A stretch of 64,000 nt of DNA from Inconstantimicrobium porci (GCF_009696465.1 NZ_VULX01000007.1:49088-113087), one strand, 5' to 3'; numbered from the stretch's first letter, positions 38,937-47,540 are shown. Numbers and translations: made by a program. The notes: generated from the letters alone by a model not told the origin.

Positions 38937-39720
38937 AGATTTTGCGAAAATTATGCAGAAGATAGCTCCTGAAAATCTTAAGGAAAGCTACGATAATGTA
39001 GGTCTTATAGTTGGCGATGAAGAAAAGGAAGTACATACTGTGCTTCTTGCTCTTGACTGTACACTTGATGTTATCGAAGAAGCAGCTAAAGAAAATGCAG
39101 AACTTATTTTTTCTCATCATCCACTTATTTTTAGAAAGCCAAGCAGCGTTACAACAGGAACTCTTCAGGGAAGAAAGATTATGGAGCTTATAAAGAAGGA
39201 CATAAGTTTGTATAGTGCTCATACTAACTTTGATTCGGTTTGTGGAGGATTAAACGATTCTCTTATGGAGCTGCTTGAACTTAAAGGAAGTGCTATTATG
39301 GAAAAATCTAAAGCTGATGACAAGTCAGGCATAGGAAGGATTGTAGATGTAGAGGAGACTACTCTTGAAGAACTTATTGAGAAAGTAAAGAAGTCACTTA
39401 AGATAAATTGCTTAAGGTTTACTGGTGAGATTGATAAAAAGGTAAAAAGAATTGCTGTTATTAATGGAAGCGGACAGGATTATTTTGATTATGCATTGAA
39501 GATGGGGGCGGATGTAGTTATAACTGGTGATACTACATATCACTTTGCATCAGATTATACTGAAATGAATTTGAGCATTATCGACGCTGGTCATTTTGAT
39601 ACAGAGTGGATGGCATTCTTAAAGGCAGCAAAGCGAGTTGAAGAAGAAGTGAAAAAGATAGATAACAATGTATCTTTTAAAGTAGCATCTCCAACAAGAA
39701 GCCCTTATAAATATATATAA
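38926..39720 (+). CDS. NIF3-like dinuclear metal protein
   Basis: The 264-residue protein belongs to the NIF3/YqfO/YbgI family, with metal-site motifs FSHHPLIF near residue 62 and AHTNFD near 97, plus GHFDTEW near the end. Members show GTP cyclohydrolase I type 2-like or other hydrolase activities, but roles are unsettled. It is the short form, lacking the central PII-like insert of Bacillus YqfO. It overlaps trmK by 11 bases. Confidence 0.92.
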   Translation: MKVKDFAKIMQKIAPENLKESYDNVGLIVGDEEKEVHTVLLALDCTLDVIEEAAKENAELIFSHHPLIFRKPSSVTTGTLQGRKIMELIKKDISLYSAHTNFDSVCGGLNDSLMELLELKGSAIMEKSKADDKSGIGRIVDVEETTLEELIEKVKKSLKINCLRFTGEIDKKVKRIAVINGSGQDYFDYALKMGADVVITGDTTYHFASDYTEMNLSIIDAGHFDTEWMAFLKAAKRVEEEVKKIDNNVSFKVASPTRSPYKYI

Positions 39721-39733
39721 TGAATATTTTTGG

Positions 39734-39762
39734 TTTACAACTTGTAGTATAAGTGGTAAAAT
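39734..39762 (+). promoter_or_regulatory. Promoter of the preQ1 riboswitch transcript
   Basis: TTTACA (39734-39739) and TAAAAT (39757-39762) are 17 bases apart, and the aptamer begins about 20 bases downstream. Confidence 0.7.
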
Positions 39763-39781
39763 TAACGGGTAAAAATTATAT

Positions 39782-39822
39782 AAGAGGTTCGCATTGTACC
39801 ATCCCTCTATAAAAAACTAGGA
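39782..39822 (+). promoter_or_regulatory. PreQ1-I riboswitch aptamer
   Basis: AAGAGGTTCGCA... with P1 strands AGAGG (39783-39787) and CCTCT (39804-39808), a C-containing loop and the A-rich tail ATAAAAAACTAGG (39809-39821) match the class I preQ1 riboswitch H-type pseudoknot consensus. It senses pre-queuosine1. The genes downstream are queuosine-salvage genes, which supports the call. Confidence 0.88.
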
Positions 39823-39840
39823 CTATATTAGAGCAATTTA

Positions 39841-39877
39841 CTGCTGTACTATATTCTTTAGTGCAGCAGTTTTTTTC
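39841..39877 (+). terminator. Riboswitch expression-platform terminator
   Basis: CTGCTGTACT (39841-39850) pairs with AGTGCAGCAG (39860-39869), with one G-U pair, followed by seven T. It lies about 20 bases after the aptamer, the usual place for ligand-controlled termination. Confidence 0.82.
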
Positions 39878-39883
39878 TGGGTT

Positions 39884-39962
39884 AAAGCTTATATATCTGT
39901 GTCTTGTGTTGATAAAATATGGTTTCAACACTGTGGGCTAACAGGTATATAAGCTTTTTTTA
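39884..39962 (+). repeat. CTGTTAGCC palindrome inside a second terminator-like hairpin
   Basis: A right-hand unit TCAACACTGTGGGCTAACAG (39925-39944) faces a degenerate left unit (39897-39912). Outside them AAAGCTTATATATCTG (39884-39899) pairs with CAGGTATATAAGCTTT (39942-39957), and seven T end at 39961. The whole acts like a strong intrinsic terminator between riboswitch and queK. Confidence 0.7.
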
Positions 39963-39965
39963 TCA

Positions 39966-40056
39966 AGATATGAGATAAGAGAGTAGAGATAAGAGAACGA
40001 GATGAAATTTGTTCGCTATCCTTTTCTCTTATCCGTTAGCTCTACTCTCTTATCTT
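39966..40056. repeat. Modular hairpin element 14, arms only (91 bp)
   Basis: The left arm 39966-40005 (AGATATGAGATAAGAGAG...) is inverted at 40018-40056 with a loop of about 12 bases: a nearly uninterrupted hairpin of the AGAGATAAGAG family with no inner modules. It ends 12 bases before the queK ribosome site. Confidence 0.78.
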
Positions 40057-40079
40057 AAATATAAAAGTGAGGTGATAAA

Positions 40080-41057
40080 GTGAATAAAAAGAAGGTTATT
40101 ATAGACTGTGATCCTGGCATTGATGATTCTCTTGCTATAATGTTGGCGTTAAGCAGCAAAGAAATTGAGGTTGTTGGTATTACAATTGTTTCGGGAAATG
40201 TCATTAATGAAAAAGGATATAAGAATGCACTGAAAGTATTGAAACTTATGGACAGGCTTGATGTGCCAGTATATATGGGAGAAGCATATCCAAGGAAAAG
40301 AGAACTCATAACTGCTGAGGATACACATGGTGAAGATGGACTTGGTGAGACAAACATTCCGGAAATAGATTTGGAAGTTAAAAGAGGAGCTGTAGACTTT
40401 ATATTAAAGGTGGCTAGTCAGGAAGAATTAAGTATTATTGCTCTAGGACCATTTATGAATCTTGCAAAAGCTCTTGAAAAGGATAAAGATACATTCCATA
40501 AAATTAAGGAAATAGTCTCAATGGGTGGAGCGTTTAAAAGTTTTGGAAACTGCTCACAGGTAGCTGAGTTTAATTACTGGGTAGATCCTGATTCTGTGGA
40601 GTATGTGCTTCATAATTCAAAAGTTCCGCTTACTATGGTTACACTTGATGTTACAAGGGAAATTGTTCTTACTCCAAATTTAAGAGAAATGATCAAGCAG
40701 TTTCATGATGAAAAGGGTGATTTTATTCATGATATTACAAGGTTCTATGTTGATTTTCACTGGAAACAGGAAAGAACACTTGGCTGCGTAATAAATGATC
40801 CGTTAGCTGTGGCATATTTTATTGACAGGACTTTATGCAGCGGCAGTGAATATTATGTTGATATAGTTACAGAGGGAAAAGCTATTGGCGGACTGCTAGT
40901 TGATGAGGGTGATTTTTACAGAAAGAATAGTAATTGTTTAGTGCTGACAAAGGTGGACAGTAAAAGATTTATGCAGATGTTCTTAAAGAGAATATTTAAG
41001 AATAATGAGAAAGATATTGATATAGTGCTTAACAATGAAAAATATGGATTATTTTAA
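40080..41057 (+). CDS. queK: Queuosine-type nucleoside hydrolase (QueK-like)
   Basis: A 325-residue inosine/uridine-preferring nucleoside hydrolase-fold protein with the calcium-binding DCDPGIDDS at residues 9-17, MGGAF and a C-terminal NDPLAVAYF block. In Clostridioides difficile a member of this family (QueK) frees queuine from Q nucleoside. The assignment here rests on context: preQ1 riboswitch upstream, ECF S component and QueL-like radical SAM downstream. Start is GTG 40080 after GAGGTG. A different nucleoside substrate is possible. Confidence 0.8.
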   Translation: MNKKKVIIDCDPGIDDSLAIMLALSSKEIEVVGITIVSGNVINEKGYKNALKVLKLMDRLDVPVYMGEAYPRKRELITAEDTHGEDGLGETNIPEIDLEVKRGAVDFILKVASQEELSIIALGPFMNLAKALEKDKDTFHKIKEIVSMGGAFKSFGNCSQVAEFNYWVDPDSVEYVLHNSKVPLTMVTLDVTREIVLTPNLREMIKQFHDEKGDFIHDITRFYVDFHWKQERTLGCVINDPLAVAYFIDRTLCSGSEYYVDIVTEGKAIGGLLVDEGDFYRKNSNCLVLTKVDSKRFMQMFLKRIFKNNEKDIDIVLNNEKYGLF

Positions 41058-41068
41058 GGAGAAAAAAT

Positions 41069-41644
41069 ATGAAAGATAATAAAATAAAATTAATTACTTA
41101 CCTGCCAGTATGCATTGTCATAAATATTGTAGGAGCATTTTTAGCTTTGCAGTTTAAACTACCTATATATCTTGATACAATAGGAACATTTATGGCTTCA
41201 TTCCTTTTTGGACCTTTATATGGAGCTATAGCAGGAGGACTTACATCATTGGTCAATGGTATAAGTTTTGATCCGCCATCATTATACTTTATGCCTGTAC
41301 AGATTATAGTGGGCTTCTCAGCGGGAATGTTATACAAGCATGGAATGTTTAAAGGTGTTAAGATAGTTCCAGCTACTATTATTGTAACAGTGCTTGGTTC
41401 AATATTTTCATCAGCGATAGCAGCATTTGTTTTTAATGGTGTAACATCATCAGGTTCTGCATATATAGTTGCAGTACTTAAGAATATGGGTGTAGATGTA
41501 TTTAAGGCAGTATTTTCAACTCAGATCTTTACAGATATTATCGATAAGGCTGTGGCAGTTTTTGTAGTTACAGTTGTGCTTAAGGCGCTGCCTGAATCTT
41601 TAAAGCCACAGAAACGTATAAAGATAAGTGCTGTTCAGGAATAG
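41069..41644 (+). CDS. queT: ECF transporter S component, probable preQ1/queuosine-precursor uptake
   Basis: The 191-residue protein has about six hydrophobic segments with no ATPase domain, the shape of an ECF substrate-binding S component. These dock onto the shared EcfT/EcfA module encoded elsewhere. It lies 11 bases after the QueK-like gene and 11 before the QueL-like gene, behind a preQ1 riboswitch, so its substrate is probably a queuosine precursor or Q nucleoside. ATG follows AAGGAG. Confidence 0.8.
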   Translation: MKDNKIKLITYLPVCIVINIVGAFLALQFKLPIYLDTIGTFMASFLFGPLYGAIAGGLTSLVNGISFDPPSLYFMPVQIIVGFSAGMLYKHGMFKGVKIVPATIIVTVLGSIFSSAIAAFVFNGVTSSGSAYIVAVLKNMGVDVFKAVFSTQIFTDIIDKAVAVFVVTVVLKALPESLKPQKRIKISAVQE

Positions 41645-41655
41645 GTGGTTAAGAA

Positions 41656-42345
41656 GTGGACAGATATAATGTTATAGAAAACAAGAACAAAAGAGAAATA
41701 GTGCTTCTCAAAGCTCATCCATGTGTATGGGGAAAATGCAGTTTTTGCGATTATATAGATGATAACTCAACTGATGAAGAGGAAATGACAAAAGTAAACA
41801 AGGAACAGCTTGATAAAGTCACTGGTAAATATGGCGTGCTTGAAGTAATTAATTCAGGAAGCTGCTTTGAAATACCACAAGATACTCTTCAGTATATAAA
41901 GAAAGTTGTAGTAGAAAAGAAGATAAAGAAACTGTTTTTTGAAAGCCACTGGTGTTATAGAAACAGACTTCAAGAAATGAAGGATTTCTTTGGTATTCCC
42001 ATAGTATTTAAAATTGGTGTTGAAAGTTTTGACAATGATTTTAGAAACGGATTTTTAAATAAAAATGCCAGATTTGCGACATATGAAGAGGTAAAACAGT
42101 ACTTTCAATCAGTATGTCTTATGGTTGGAATCAAAGGTCAGACTAAAGAAATGATTAAGAAAGACATTGATATAGTGCTTAAGAACTTTGATTATGCAAC
42201 TATAAATATATTTACACCAAATACAACGCCTATTGAAAGAGATGAAGAACTTATTGAGTGGTTCTCAAAGGAATACAGATTCCTGGAAAAATATGATCAT
42301 ATAGAAGTACTCTTTGAAAACACAGATTTTGGAGTAGGAGACTAA
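41656..42345 (+). CDS. queL: Radical SAM queuine lyase-like protein (QueL-like)
   Basis: The 229-residue protein is small for a radical SAM enzyme. Its N-terminal cysteines in HPCVWGKCSFCDY are spaced C-x4-C-x2-C instead of the usual C-x3-C-x2-C. In C. difficile, QueL converts salvaged queuine to preQ1, which bacterial TGT can insert into tRNA. Third gene of the operon after the nucleosidase and transporter. No tgt gene is in the window. Start is GTG 41656 after AGGTGG. Function inferred from family and context. Confidence 0.78.
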   Translation: MDRYNVIENKNKREIVLLKAHPCVWGKCSFCDYIDDNSTDEEEMTKVNKEQLDKVTGKYGVLEVINSGSCFEIPQDTLQYIKKVVVEKKIKKLFFESHWCYRNRLQEMKDFFGIPIVFKIGVESFDNDFRNGFLNKNARFATYEEVKQYFQSVCLMVGIKGQTKEMIKKDIDIVLKNFDYATINIFTPNTTPIERDEELIEWFSKEYRFLEKYDHIEVLFENTDFGVGD

Positions 42346-42384
42346 TTCTCTTACCTCCTAGTTCTAATCTCTAATCTTTTAGAA
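42346..42384. repeat. Isolated right-arm fragment of the AGAGATAAGAG family
   Basis: TCTCTTACCTCC and CTAATCTCTAATCTTTT words directly after the queL stop match the right arms of elements 3, 8, 12 and 14. No left arm or inner module is present. Confidence 0.5.
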
Positions 42385-42467
42385 GTATAAACTTAGTTTA
42401 ATAAATATGTTGTAATGATACCGCTTTTAATCATATATATAAATATGATTATATGGTGGTGTTTTTT

Positions 42468-42812
42468 ATGTCAAGGAAAAAGAGGAAAGACAGCAGATAT
42501 TATAGAATGTACAGTGAAAGTAATACTGATAAAGGCAGCTCTGAGTCTTCAGGGGACATTTCTGGCGATTTGAAGAATCTTGCTAATGATATAAAGGATG
42601 TATTTAGTAACCATAAAAAAGTATCAATTGGAGGTCATGGCAAATCATTTAATTTGAAAAAGTGGAATAAGAAGATTATGAAAAAGGACAAACTTAATTC
42701 ATTGTTCTGTATAATAGGAATGCTGGGTCTGCTTTTCGTCATAAGCAGAATTGGAATACCAATAGCAGCAATTATACTTATTGGACTTCTTATATATGTG
42801 GTCCTTTCGTAA
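42468..42812 (+). CDS. Small membrane protein of unknown function
   Basis: This 114-residue protein has a polar, basic N-terminus (SRKKRKDSRYYRMYS) rich in Ser, Asp and Lys. Two hydrophobic segments follow near the C-terminus (about residues 75-92 and 96-113). No known domain recognised. ATG 42468 follows GGTGGTG; an inverted repeat (AATCATAT 42429-42436, ATATGATT 42443-42450) just upstream could be an operator. Monocistronic by appearance. Confidence 0.6.
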   Translation: MSRKKRKDSRYYRMYSESNTDKGSSESSGDISGDLKNLANDIKDVFSNHKKVSIGGHGKSFNLKKWNKKIMKKDKLNSLFCIIGMLGLLFVISRIGIPIAAIILIGLLIYVVLS

Positions 42813-42960
42813 TCAATATGTGGAGGTTACTATTGTGCAGGGGTTATTACAATAATATTCTTTAATGAAAGATATCTATAATGTATACTGTAATTAGGCA
42901 TTTATGAGAATAAATGTTATCAAGTTGAAGACATCGAGAATGATTATAGGGGGTAACTTT

Positions 42961-44295
42961 ATGGACAATAGTACAATAAGAAAGGAATTAATTAGGCTTA
43001 CATGGCCGTTATTCATTCAGACCATTCTTTTTATGGTTCTTGGTATGGTTGATACATTGATGTTAAGCCGGTATTCAGATAATGCAGTTGCTGCAGTCAG
43101 TGTCAGCAATCAGGTATTAAATTTTGTTCAGATTCTATTTGCAGTGATTTCTGTAGGTACTTCTATTTTGTGTGCACAGTACAAAGGAGCTCAGGATGAG
43201 AAAAATGTAGGTATTGTAGCTTCTGTATCTCTTCTTTTTAATGCAGTAATGGGAATAATATTCAGTGTTGTTCTTGTTGTCTGCAGTAGAAGTATTTTTA
43301 AGCTTATGAATGTGCCTCAGGAAATTATGGAGTATGCCGTGCAGTATCTTGTTATTGTTGGAGCAGGGTCAGTTTTTCAGGCACTGCTGAATACAACAGG
43401 AGCTATAGTTACTAGTACGGGACACACTAAAGTTGCTATGAATATATCAGTGACAGTTAATGTGATTAATATAGTGGGAAACTACATACTTATATTTGGT
43501 GCTTTTGGATTTCCTGCAATGGGTGTAAGGGGAGCAGCTATTTCTACAACACTAAGTAAGGCTATAATGAGTGTGTTTGCAATTATACTACTTGTAGTTA
43601 AAATAAACAAGAATATATCCATTAAAGCACTAGTTCCATTTCCATTTGAAATATTGAAAAAGATATTAAAAATAGGTATTCCCAGTGCAGGTGAAAATCT
43701 TGCATACAATATTTCGCAGCTTGTAATAACATCAATTATTTCTACTATGGGAAGTCTTATGCTTACTGCCAGAGCTTATATAGGAAATATAACTATGTTT
43801 ACAATAGCCTTTTCATCTGCTATAGGACAGGGGACAAGCATTCTTGTAGGAAATAAGATTGGTGCAAAACAAAAAGATGATGCATATAAAGCGTGTATGT
43901 ATAGTTTAAAGGTAGGGATAGTTACATCGTTAATTGTTTCAAGTATATGTGCAGTATTTAGTGGTTATCTTGTTGGTATATTCACAACTAATAAAGAAAT
44001 TCTTTCGGTAGCAGCAATTGTTCTTGCTTGTGATATAATTTTGGAAATAGGCAGGGTATTTAATGTAATAATTATTGATTCTCTTAAGGCGGCTGGAGAT
44101 GTAAAGTTTCCTGTATTTTGGGGAGTAATATCAATGTGGGGAATTTCAGTAGTGCTTTCATATGTGCTTGGGCTAAAGATGAATTTGGCACTGTTAGGTG
44201 TATGGATAGCGTGTGCTGCTGATGAATGGTTTAGAGGAATACTTATGCTTGTAAGATGGAAAAAAGGCAAGTGGAGGAAGATGAAGCTTATTTAA
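42961..44295 (+). CDS. MATE-family multidrug/cation efflux transporter
   Basis: A 444-residue, 12-helix membrane protein of the MATE (NorM/DinF-like) family: RLTWPLFIQTILFMVLGMVDTLMLS at the start and the internal duplicate beginning near residue 235 (LKIGIPSAGENLAYNISQ) are typical. These export drugs or metabolites against Na+ or H+. The substrate cannot be inferred. I use ATG 42961 after AGGGGGTAA; the upstream frame has no support. Confidence 0.92.
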   Translation: MDNSTIRKELIRLTWPLFIQTILFMVLGMVDTLMLSRYSDNAVAAVSVSNQVLNFVQILFAVISVGTSILCAQYKGAQDEKNVGIVASVSLLFNAVMGIIFSVVLVVCSRSIFKLMNVPQEIMEYAVQYLVIVGAGSVFQALLNTTGAIVTSTGHTKVAMNISVTVNVINIVGNYILIFGAFGFPAMGVRGAAISTTLSKAIMSVFAIILLVVKINKNISIKALVPFPFEILKKILKIGIPSAGENLAYNISQLVITSIISTMGSLMLTARAYIGNITMFTIAFSSAIGQGTSILVGNKIGAKQKDDAYKACMYSLKVGIVTSLIVSSICAVFSGYLVGIFTTNKEILSVAAIVLACDIILEIGRVFNVIIIDSLKAAGDVKFPVFWGVISMWGISVVLSYVLGLKMNLALLGVWIACAADEWFRGILMLVRWKKGKWRKMKLI

Positions 44296-44376
44296 CACAC
44301 TGTCTCTATGATATATGAATAAAATTTTTGTACAAGATAAGAATATAATTATCATATAAGATTGGAGACGAGACTT

Positions 44377-44541
44377 ATGGAAAAAGAATACAAAATGATG
44401 AAAAATGATTTAAGCATTACAAATAGTGTTGATCCATTAAGTATGGAAGATAAGAAAAAGATATTAAGCTCTAAAGATATAGAATATAAAGGCAACTTTA
44501 GTGATGATGAATCTGCACTTGATGATAAGACGAATGTATAG
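44377..44541 (+). CDS. Small 54-residue hypothetical protein
   Basis: ATG 44377 follows TTGGAG at 44361-44366 and runs to TAG 44541, giving a highly charged peptide starting MEKEYKMMKNDLSITNS and rich in Lys, Asp and Ser. No domain recognised. It lies between the MATE gene and rnpB in the same direction. Coding is plausible from the ribosome site and codon pattern only. Confidence 0.4.
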   Translation: MEKEYKMMKNDLSITNSVDPLSMEDKKKILSSKDIEYKGNFSDDESALDDKTNV

Positions 44542-44604
44542 TTTTGCTTAGAGTGGAATAAGATTTATCTTAAAAAAGTTTGCAAAGGCATAATAAATAT
44601 GATA

Positions 44605-44966
44605 AGATAAGTCTTGCGAGTAAGCCAGGCAATCGCTGCTAAACTTTGTTTAGGAGAGGAAAGTCCGAGCTCCACAGGGCAGGGTGCTGGTTAACGGCCA
44701 GTCGAGGTGACTCGAAGGAAAGTGCAACAGAGATATACCGCCTAAGTTTTTACCAGAGCTTATGGCAAGGGTGGAAAGGTGAGGTAAGAGCTCACCAGCA
44801 TATAGGTGACTATATGGCTATGTAAACCCCACTTGGAGCAAGACCGAATAGAGAAGCATTATGGGGTAGCCCGTCCCGCTTCCGGGTGCGTCGCTTGAAC
44901 ATGCTGGTAACAGTATGTCTAGATAGATGATTGCTTAATACAGAACTCGGCTTATAGACTTATCTC
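44605..44966 (+). ncRNA. rnpB: RNase P RNA
   Basis: The catalytic RNA that matures tRNA 5' ends. Universal blocks are present: GAGGAAAGTCCGAGCTCC (from about 44655), CAGGGCAGGGTGCTGG with TTAACGGCCAG, and ACAGAACTCGGCTTATA near the 3' end. The ends pair (AGATAAGTCT 44605-44614 with AGACTTATCT 44956-44965). The layout looks like class A, as in Clostridium, rather than Bacillus class B. A terminator follows at 44979. Exact ends are estimated. Confidence 0.95.
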
Positions 44967-44978
44967 GTTAACTATGGA

Positions 44979-45009
44979 AAACATCAGGTTCAAGCCTGAT
45001 GTTTTTTTA
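44979..45009 (+). terminator. Terminator of rnpB
   Basis: ACATCAGG (44981-44988) pairs with CCTGATGT (44995-45002), followed by a T run. Confidence 0.88.
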
Positions 45010-45110
45010 TTTTATTATTTTTCATTTTAATTAAGTATTTAAAATGATAGAAGTATAATAAAAAAGAAAATACATAATAAATTTAATGTAATATTTTTAT
45101 ACTTATATAG

Positions 45111-45168
45111 CTGTTAGCCCACCGTGTTGATTGTTAAAATGTAATCAATCAACACAGTGGGCTAACAG
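45111..45168. repeat. CTGTTAGCC palindrome, full inverted pair
   Basis: Left arm 45111-45133 and right arm 45146-45168 are 23-base inverted copies with one mismatch and a 12-base loop. It lies between rnpB and the convergent aminotransferase gene; no T run follows on either side. Confidence 0.85.
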
Positions 45169-45207
45169 GTTCTTAGGTATTAAAATATATAGTTTAGAAA
45201 ATTCTTT

Positions 45208-46281
45208 CTATGATAAAACTTTAGTGAGTTCTGCTATAAGTTTCTCATTTTCATCATGTTTTAACACACATACCCTGAAAAAGTAATCACCAAGACCAAA
45301 TGAAGAACAATCTCTGATTATAATTCCCTTTTTAGCCATTGAGTCATAAAGGCTGGCTGAAGTAACAGCCTTAGAACATATTTCGCATAAGATAAAGTTT
45401 CCAAAACTATCATAAACTTTGATGCCGTTAAGTAATTTAAGTGAATCAGTTAAGTAATTACGTTCTTTTTTGATTTTATCAACTGTTGAAGAAATAAAAT
45501 CATTATCAACAAACATTATTTCCCCCATCATTGAAGCAAAAATATTGATGTTCCACAAGTCAAGAGTATCCTGAATCTTCTGGTGTACATCTTTATCAGA
45601 TAAAAGTGCATAGCCAAGTCTTATGCCTGGAGTAGAGAAGAACTTTGAAGTGCCTCTTATTACAAACAGCTTCGAAAAAGAGTCTATAAGCTGGCTACAG
45701 GAATACTTAGCCTTGTCAGTAAATTCAACATAAGTTTCATCAACCATAACATAGCATGAAGTGCTGCTTAAAATAAATTTAACTTCTTCATTTGTGAAAG
45801 CAAAGCCTGTAGGGTTATTTGGGTTGCACAGTATTAAAAAGTCGCAGTGATTATTGTTAATAGTATCAACAAGATCATGAATATCAATTTTAAAATCTTT
45901 TTCTTTTTGAGCAAGGTATTTATAAATGTTACAGTTATGTTTATTTAACTCTCTTTCATATTCAGAGTAAGCAGGGCATATCAAAAGTGCATTTTTAGGA
46001 TTGATGAATGAAATATACTTTGAAATAAGTTCTGTTGCTCCTGAGCCTAGAATTATGTTTTCAGGGCTGCATGAAGCATATTCTGAAATTGATTTTTTTA
46101 AGTTAACGTAATCAGGGTCGGGATAAATTGAAACAGCATCCATATTTTCTGCTACAACCTTTTTTGCTTTTACGGATGAACCAAATGGATTTATATTTGA
46201 ACTAAAGTCCATTATGCTGGACTTTTCTATATGCAATTCTTTTGCTAAATCAAATAGGTTTGCACCATGTTTAATAGTCAT
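45208..46281 (-). CDS. CobD/HisC-like PLP aminotransferase-fold protein
   Basis: A 357-residue fold-type I PLP protein. It starts KHGANLFDLAKELHI, like threonine-phosphate decarboxylase CobD, and has FSSNINPFG, CNPNNPTG and the lysine site RGTSKFFSTPGIRLGYA. CobD makes the aminopropanol linker of cobalamin; HisC is the histidinol-phosphate alternative. The GxHGGN-like start and SSNINPFG favour CobD, but no cobalamin genes are adjacent. I use ATG 46281, nine bases after AAAGGAG on the minus strand. Confidence 0.75.
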   Translation of the reverse strand: MTIKHGANLFDLAKELHIEKSSIMDFSSNINPFGSSVKAKKVVAENMDAVSIYPDPDYVNLKKSISEYASCSPENIILGSGATELISKYISFINPKNALLICPAYSEYERELNKHNCNIYKYLAQKEKDFKIDIHDLVDTINNNHCDFLILCNPNNPTGFAFTNEEVKFILSSTSCYVMVDETYVEFTDKAKYSCSQLIDSFSKLFVIRGTSKFFSTPGIRLGYALLSDKDVHQKIQDTLDLWNINIFASMMGEIMFVDNDFISSTVDKIKKERNYLTDSLKLLNGIKVYDSFGNFILCEICSKAVTSASLYDSMAKKGIIIRDCSSFGLGDYFFRVCVLKHDENEKLIAELTKVLS

Positions 46282-46468
46282 TTTGAACACTCCTTTAATG
46301 AATAATTCATATGAATGGTATCCATATAAATAAGATTATATACCTATAAGAAAAAAACACCAATATTAATAGAGGAAAAAGGATATTTAGGTAGAATATT
46401 ATATATATAGAAAGTGGAAAGATTAATCATTTTACTTGAGATTAATGTGTGAAAATAGGAGGAGTGGA

Positions 46469-46681
46469 ATGAAATTTGAGCTTAAAGAAATGGATGCTCT
46501 TAGGATAATTGAAGCTCTGCGTAGTGAATTAATTTTTTCTAAGACATATTATGAAGAAAATCCAAAAGAGGAGGATAGGGCTGGAGTTACTTCGCCTGAT
46601 GAGTGGAAAGAGCTGTATAATAAGGTTTTGCTTCAGAGTAAGGAACAAGGAAGCCTCACTTTATTAAAACTTGCAGAATAA
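46469..46681 (+). CDS. Small hypothetical protein
   Basis: A 70-residue protein from ATG 46469 after TAGGAGGAG. It is mostly helical by composition (KEMDALRIIEALRSELIFSKTYY), with no recognised domain. It lies divergently from the aminotransferase and convergently to the CarD-like gene. Coding is supported by the strong ribosome site. Confidence 0.55.
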   Translation: MKFELKEMDALRIIEALRSELIFSKTYYEENPKEEDRAGVTSPDEWKELYNKVLLQSKEQGSLTLLKLAE

Positions 46682-46702
46682 ACATATAGTAATTAAAAAA
46701 CA

Positions 46703-46769
46703 ATAGGATTCGTATGAAAAGAAGTGATCTTAAGATTAAAAAAGATAATTTCTTCATTTTGAATCCTAT
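46703..46769 (-). terminator. Terminator hairpin of the CarD-like gene
   Basis: ATAGGATTC (46703-46711) and GAATCCTAT (46761-46769) pair, with further inner pairing (GAAAAGAA with TTTCTTC). On the minus strand a run of six T follows. It may also serve the convergent small gene. Confidence 0.65.
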
Positions 46770-46782
46770 AATATTATCTGTA

Positions 46783-47277
46783 CTAATTTAGAGAATTATT
46801 TAAAAGATCAGATGCTTCGTGGACACTTATATGTTTAACTAAACTAATTTCATCAACAATTATTTTTTTTGTATTATTTAGAAGTTCTTTTTCACTTGTA
46901 TTTAATGGATGTGTCTTGTTGGCTTCGGTAAGTTCACATATTACTTCAGCACAATTTTTTAGAGTTCCTTTTTTGATTTTATCGGTATTATTTTGTAATC
47001 TTTCTTTTGAAATTGCTCTTGTCCTTGGTGCCTCAATCGGAGCACAGTGATAATTATTGATTTCATAAAGCATATCATCAAGTTCCTTTTCATCGCTGAT
47101 ATGCCTTAAGTGGCAAGTTTCTGCGCTACTTGCTGGCAGCATGAGCTTTAAGCTATTATGTAAAATCTGAATGTTGTAGTATTTCTGTAATTTACCATTG
47201 AATTCTTTTTCTTCTATCAGGTTAATTACGCCTACGCCTTGTCTTGGATAAACAATCCTATCACCTATATTAAACAA
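46783..47277 (-). CDS. CarD/CdnL-family transcription regulator
   Basis: A 164-residue protein with an N-terminal RNA-polymerase-binding CarD/TRCF domain (MFNIGDRIVYPRQGVGVINLIEEKEFNG) and a helical C-terminal domain. CarD proteins bind the polymerase beta subunit and change promoter-complex stability. The start is TTG 47277, seven bases after AAGGAGGT on the minus strand. It has its own strong promoter (47356-47384). Targets are unknown. Confidence 0.87.
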   Translation of the reverse strand: MFNIGDRIVYPRQGVGVINLIEEKEFNGKLQKYYNIQILHNSLKLMLPASSAETCHLRHISDEKELDDMLYEINNYHCAPIEAPRTRAISKERLQNNTDKIKKGTLKNCAEVICELTEANKTHPLNTSEKELLNNTKKIIVDEISLVKHISVHEASDLLNNSLN

Positions 47278-47355
47278 GAAAATTACCTCCTTATATATGA
47301 ATTTTTTTGTATATTATTATTATACCACAAAATAGAAAAAATATATAAATTTTTA

Positions 47356-47384
47356 AGTATATCATCATATTGTATGCTTGTCAA
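47356..47384 (-). promoter_or_regulatory. Sigma-A promoter of the CarD-like gene
   Basis: On the minus strand TTGACA (47379-47384) and TATACT (47356-47361) are 17 bases apart. Confidence 0.8.
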
Positions 47385-47540
47385 CGTACAATGTGTGAAT
47401 AAATTTTTAACTATACCGGTATATGTAAAAGTAGTGATTTGGTCTTTTGTGAAAATGAAGTGAGATAAATTCAAAATTCAAAAAAACTACATAGAAAATA
47501 TGTGTATTGGTAACTATATAAGAAGAAAGGAGCACGAAAG

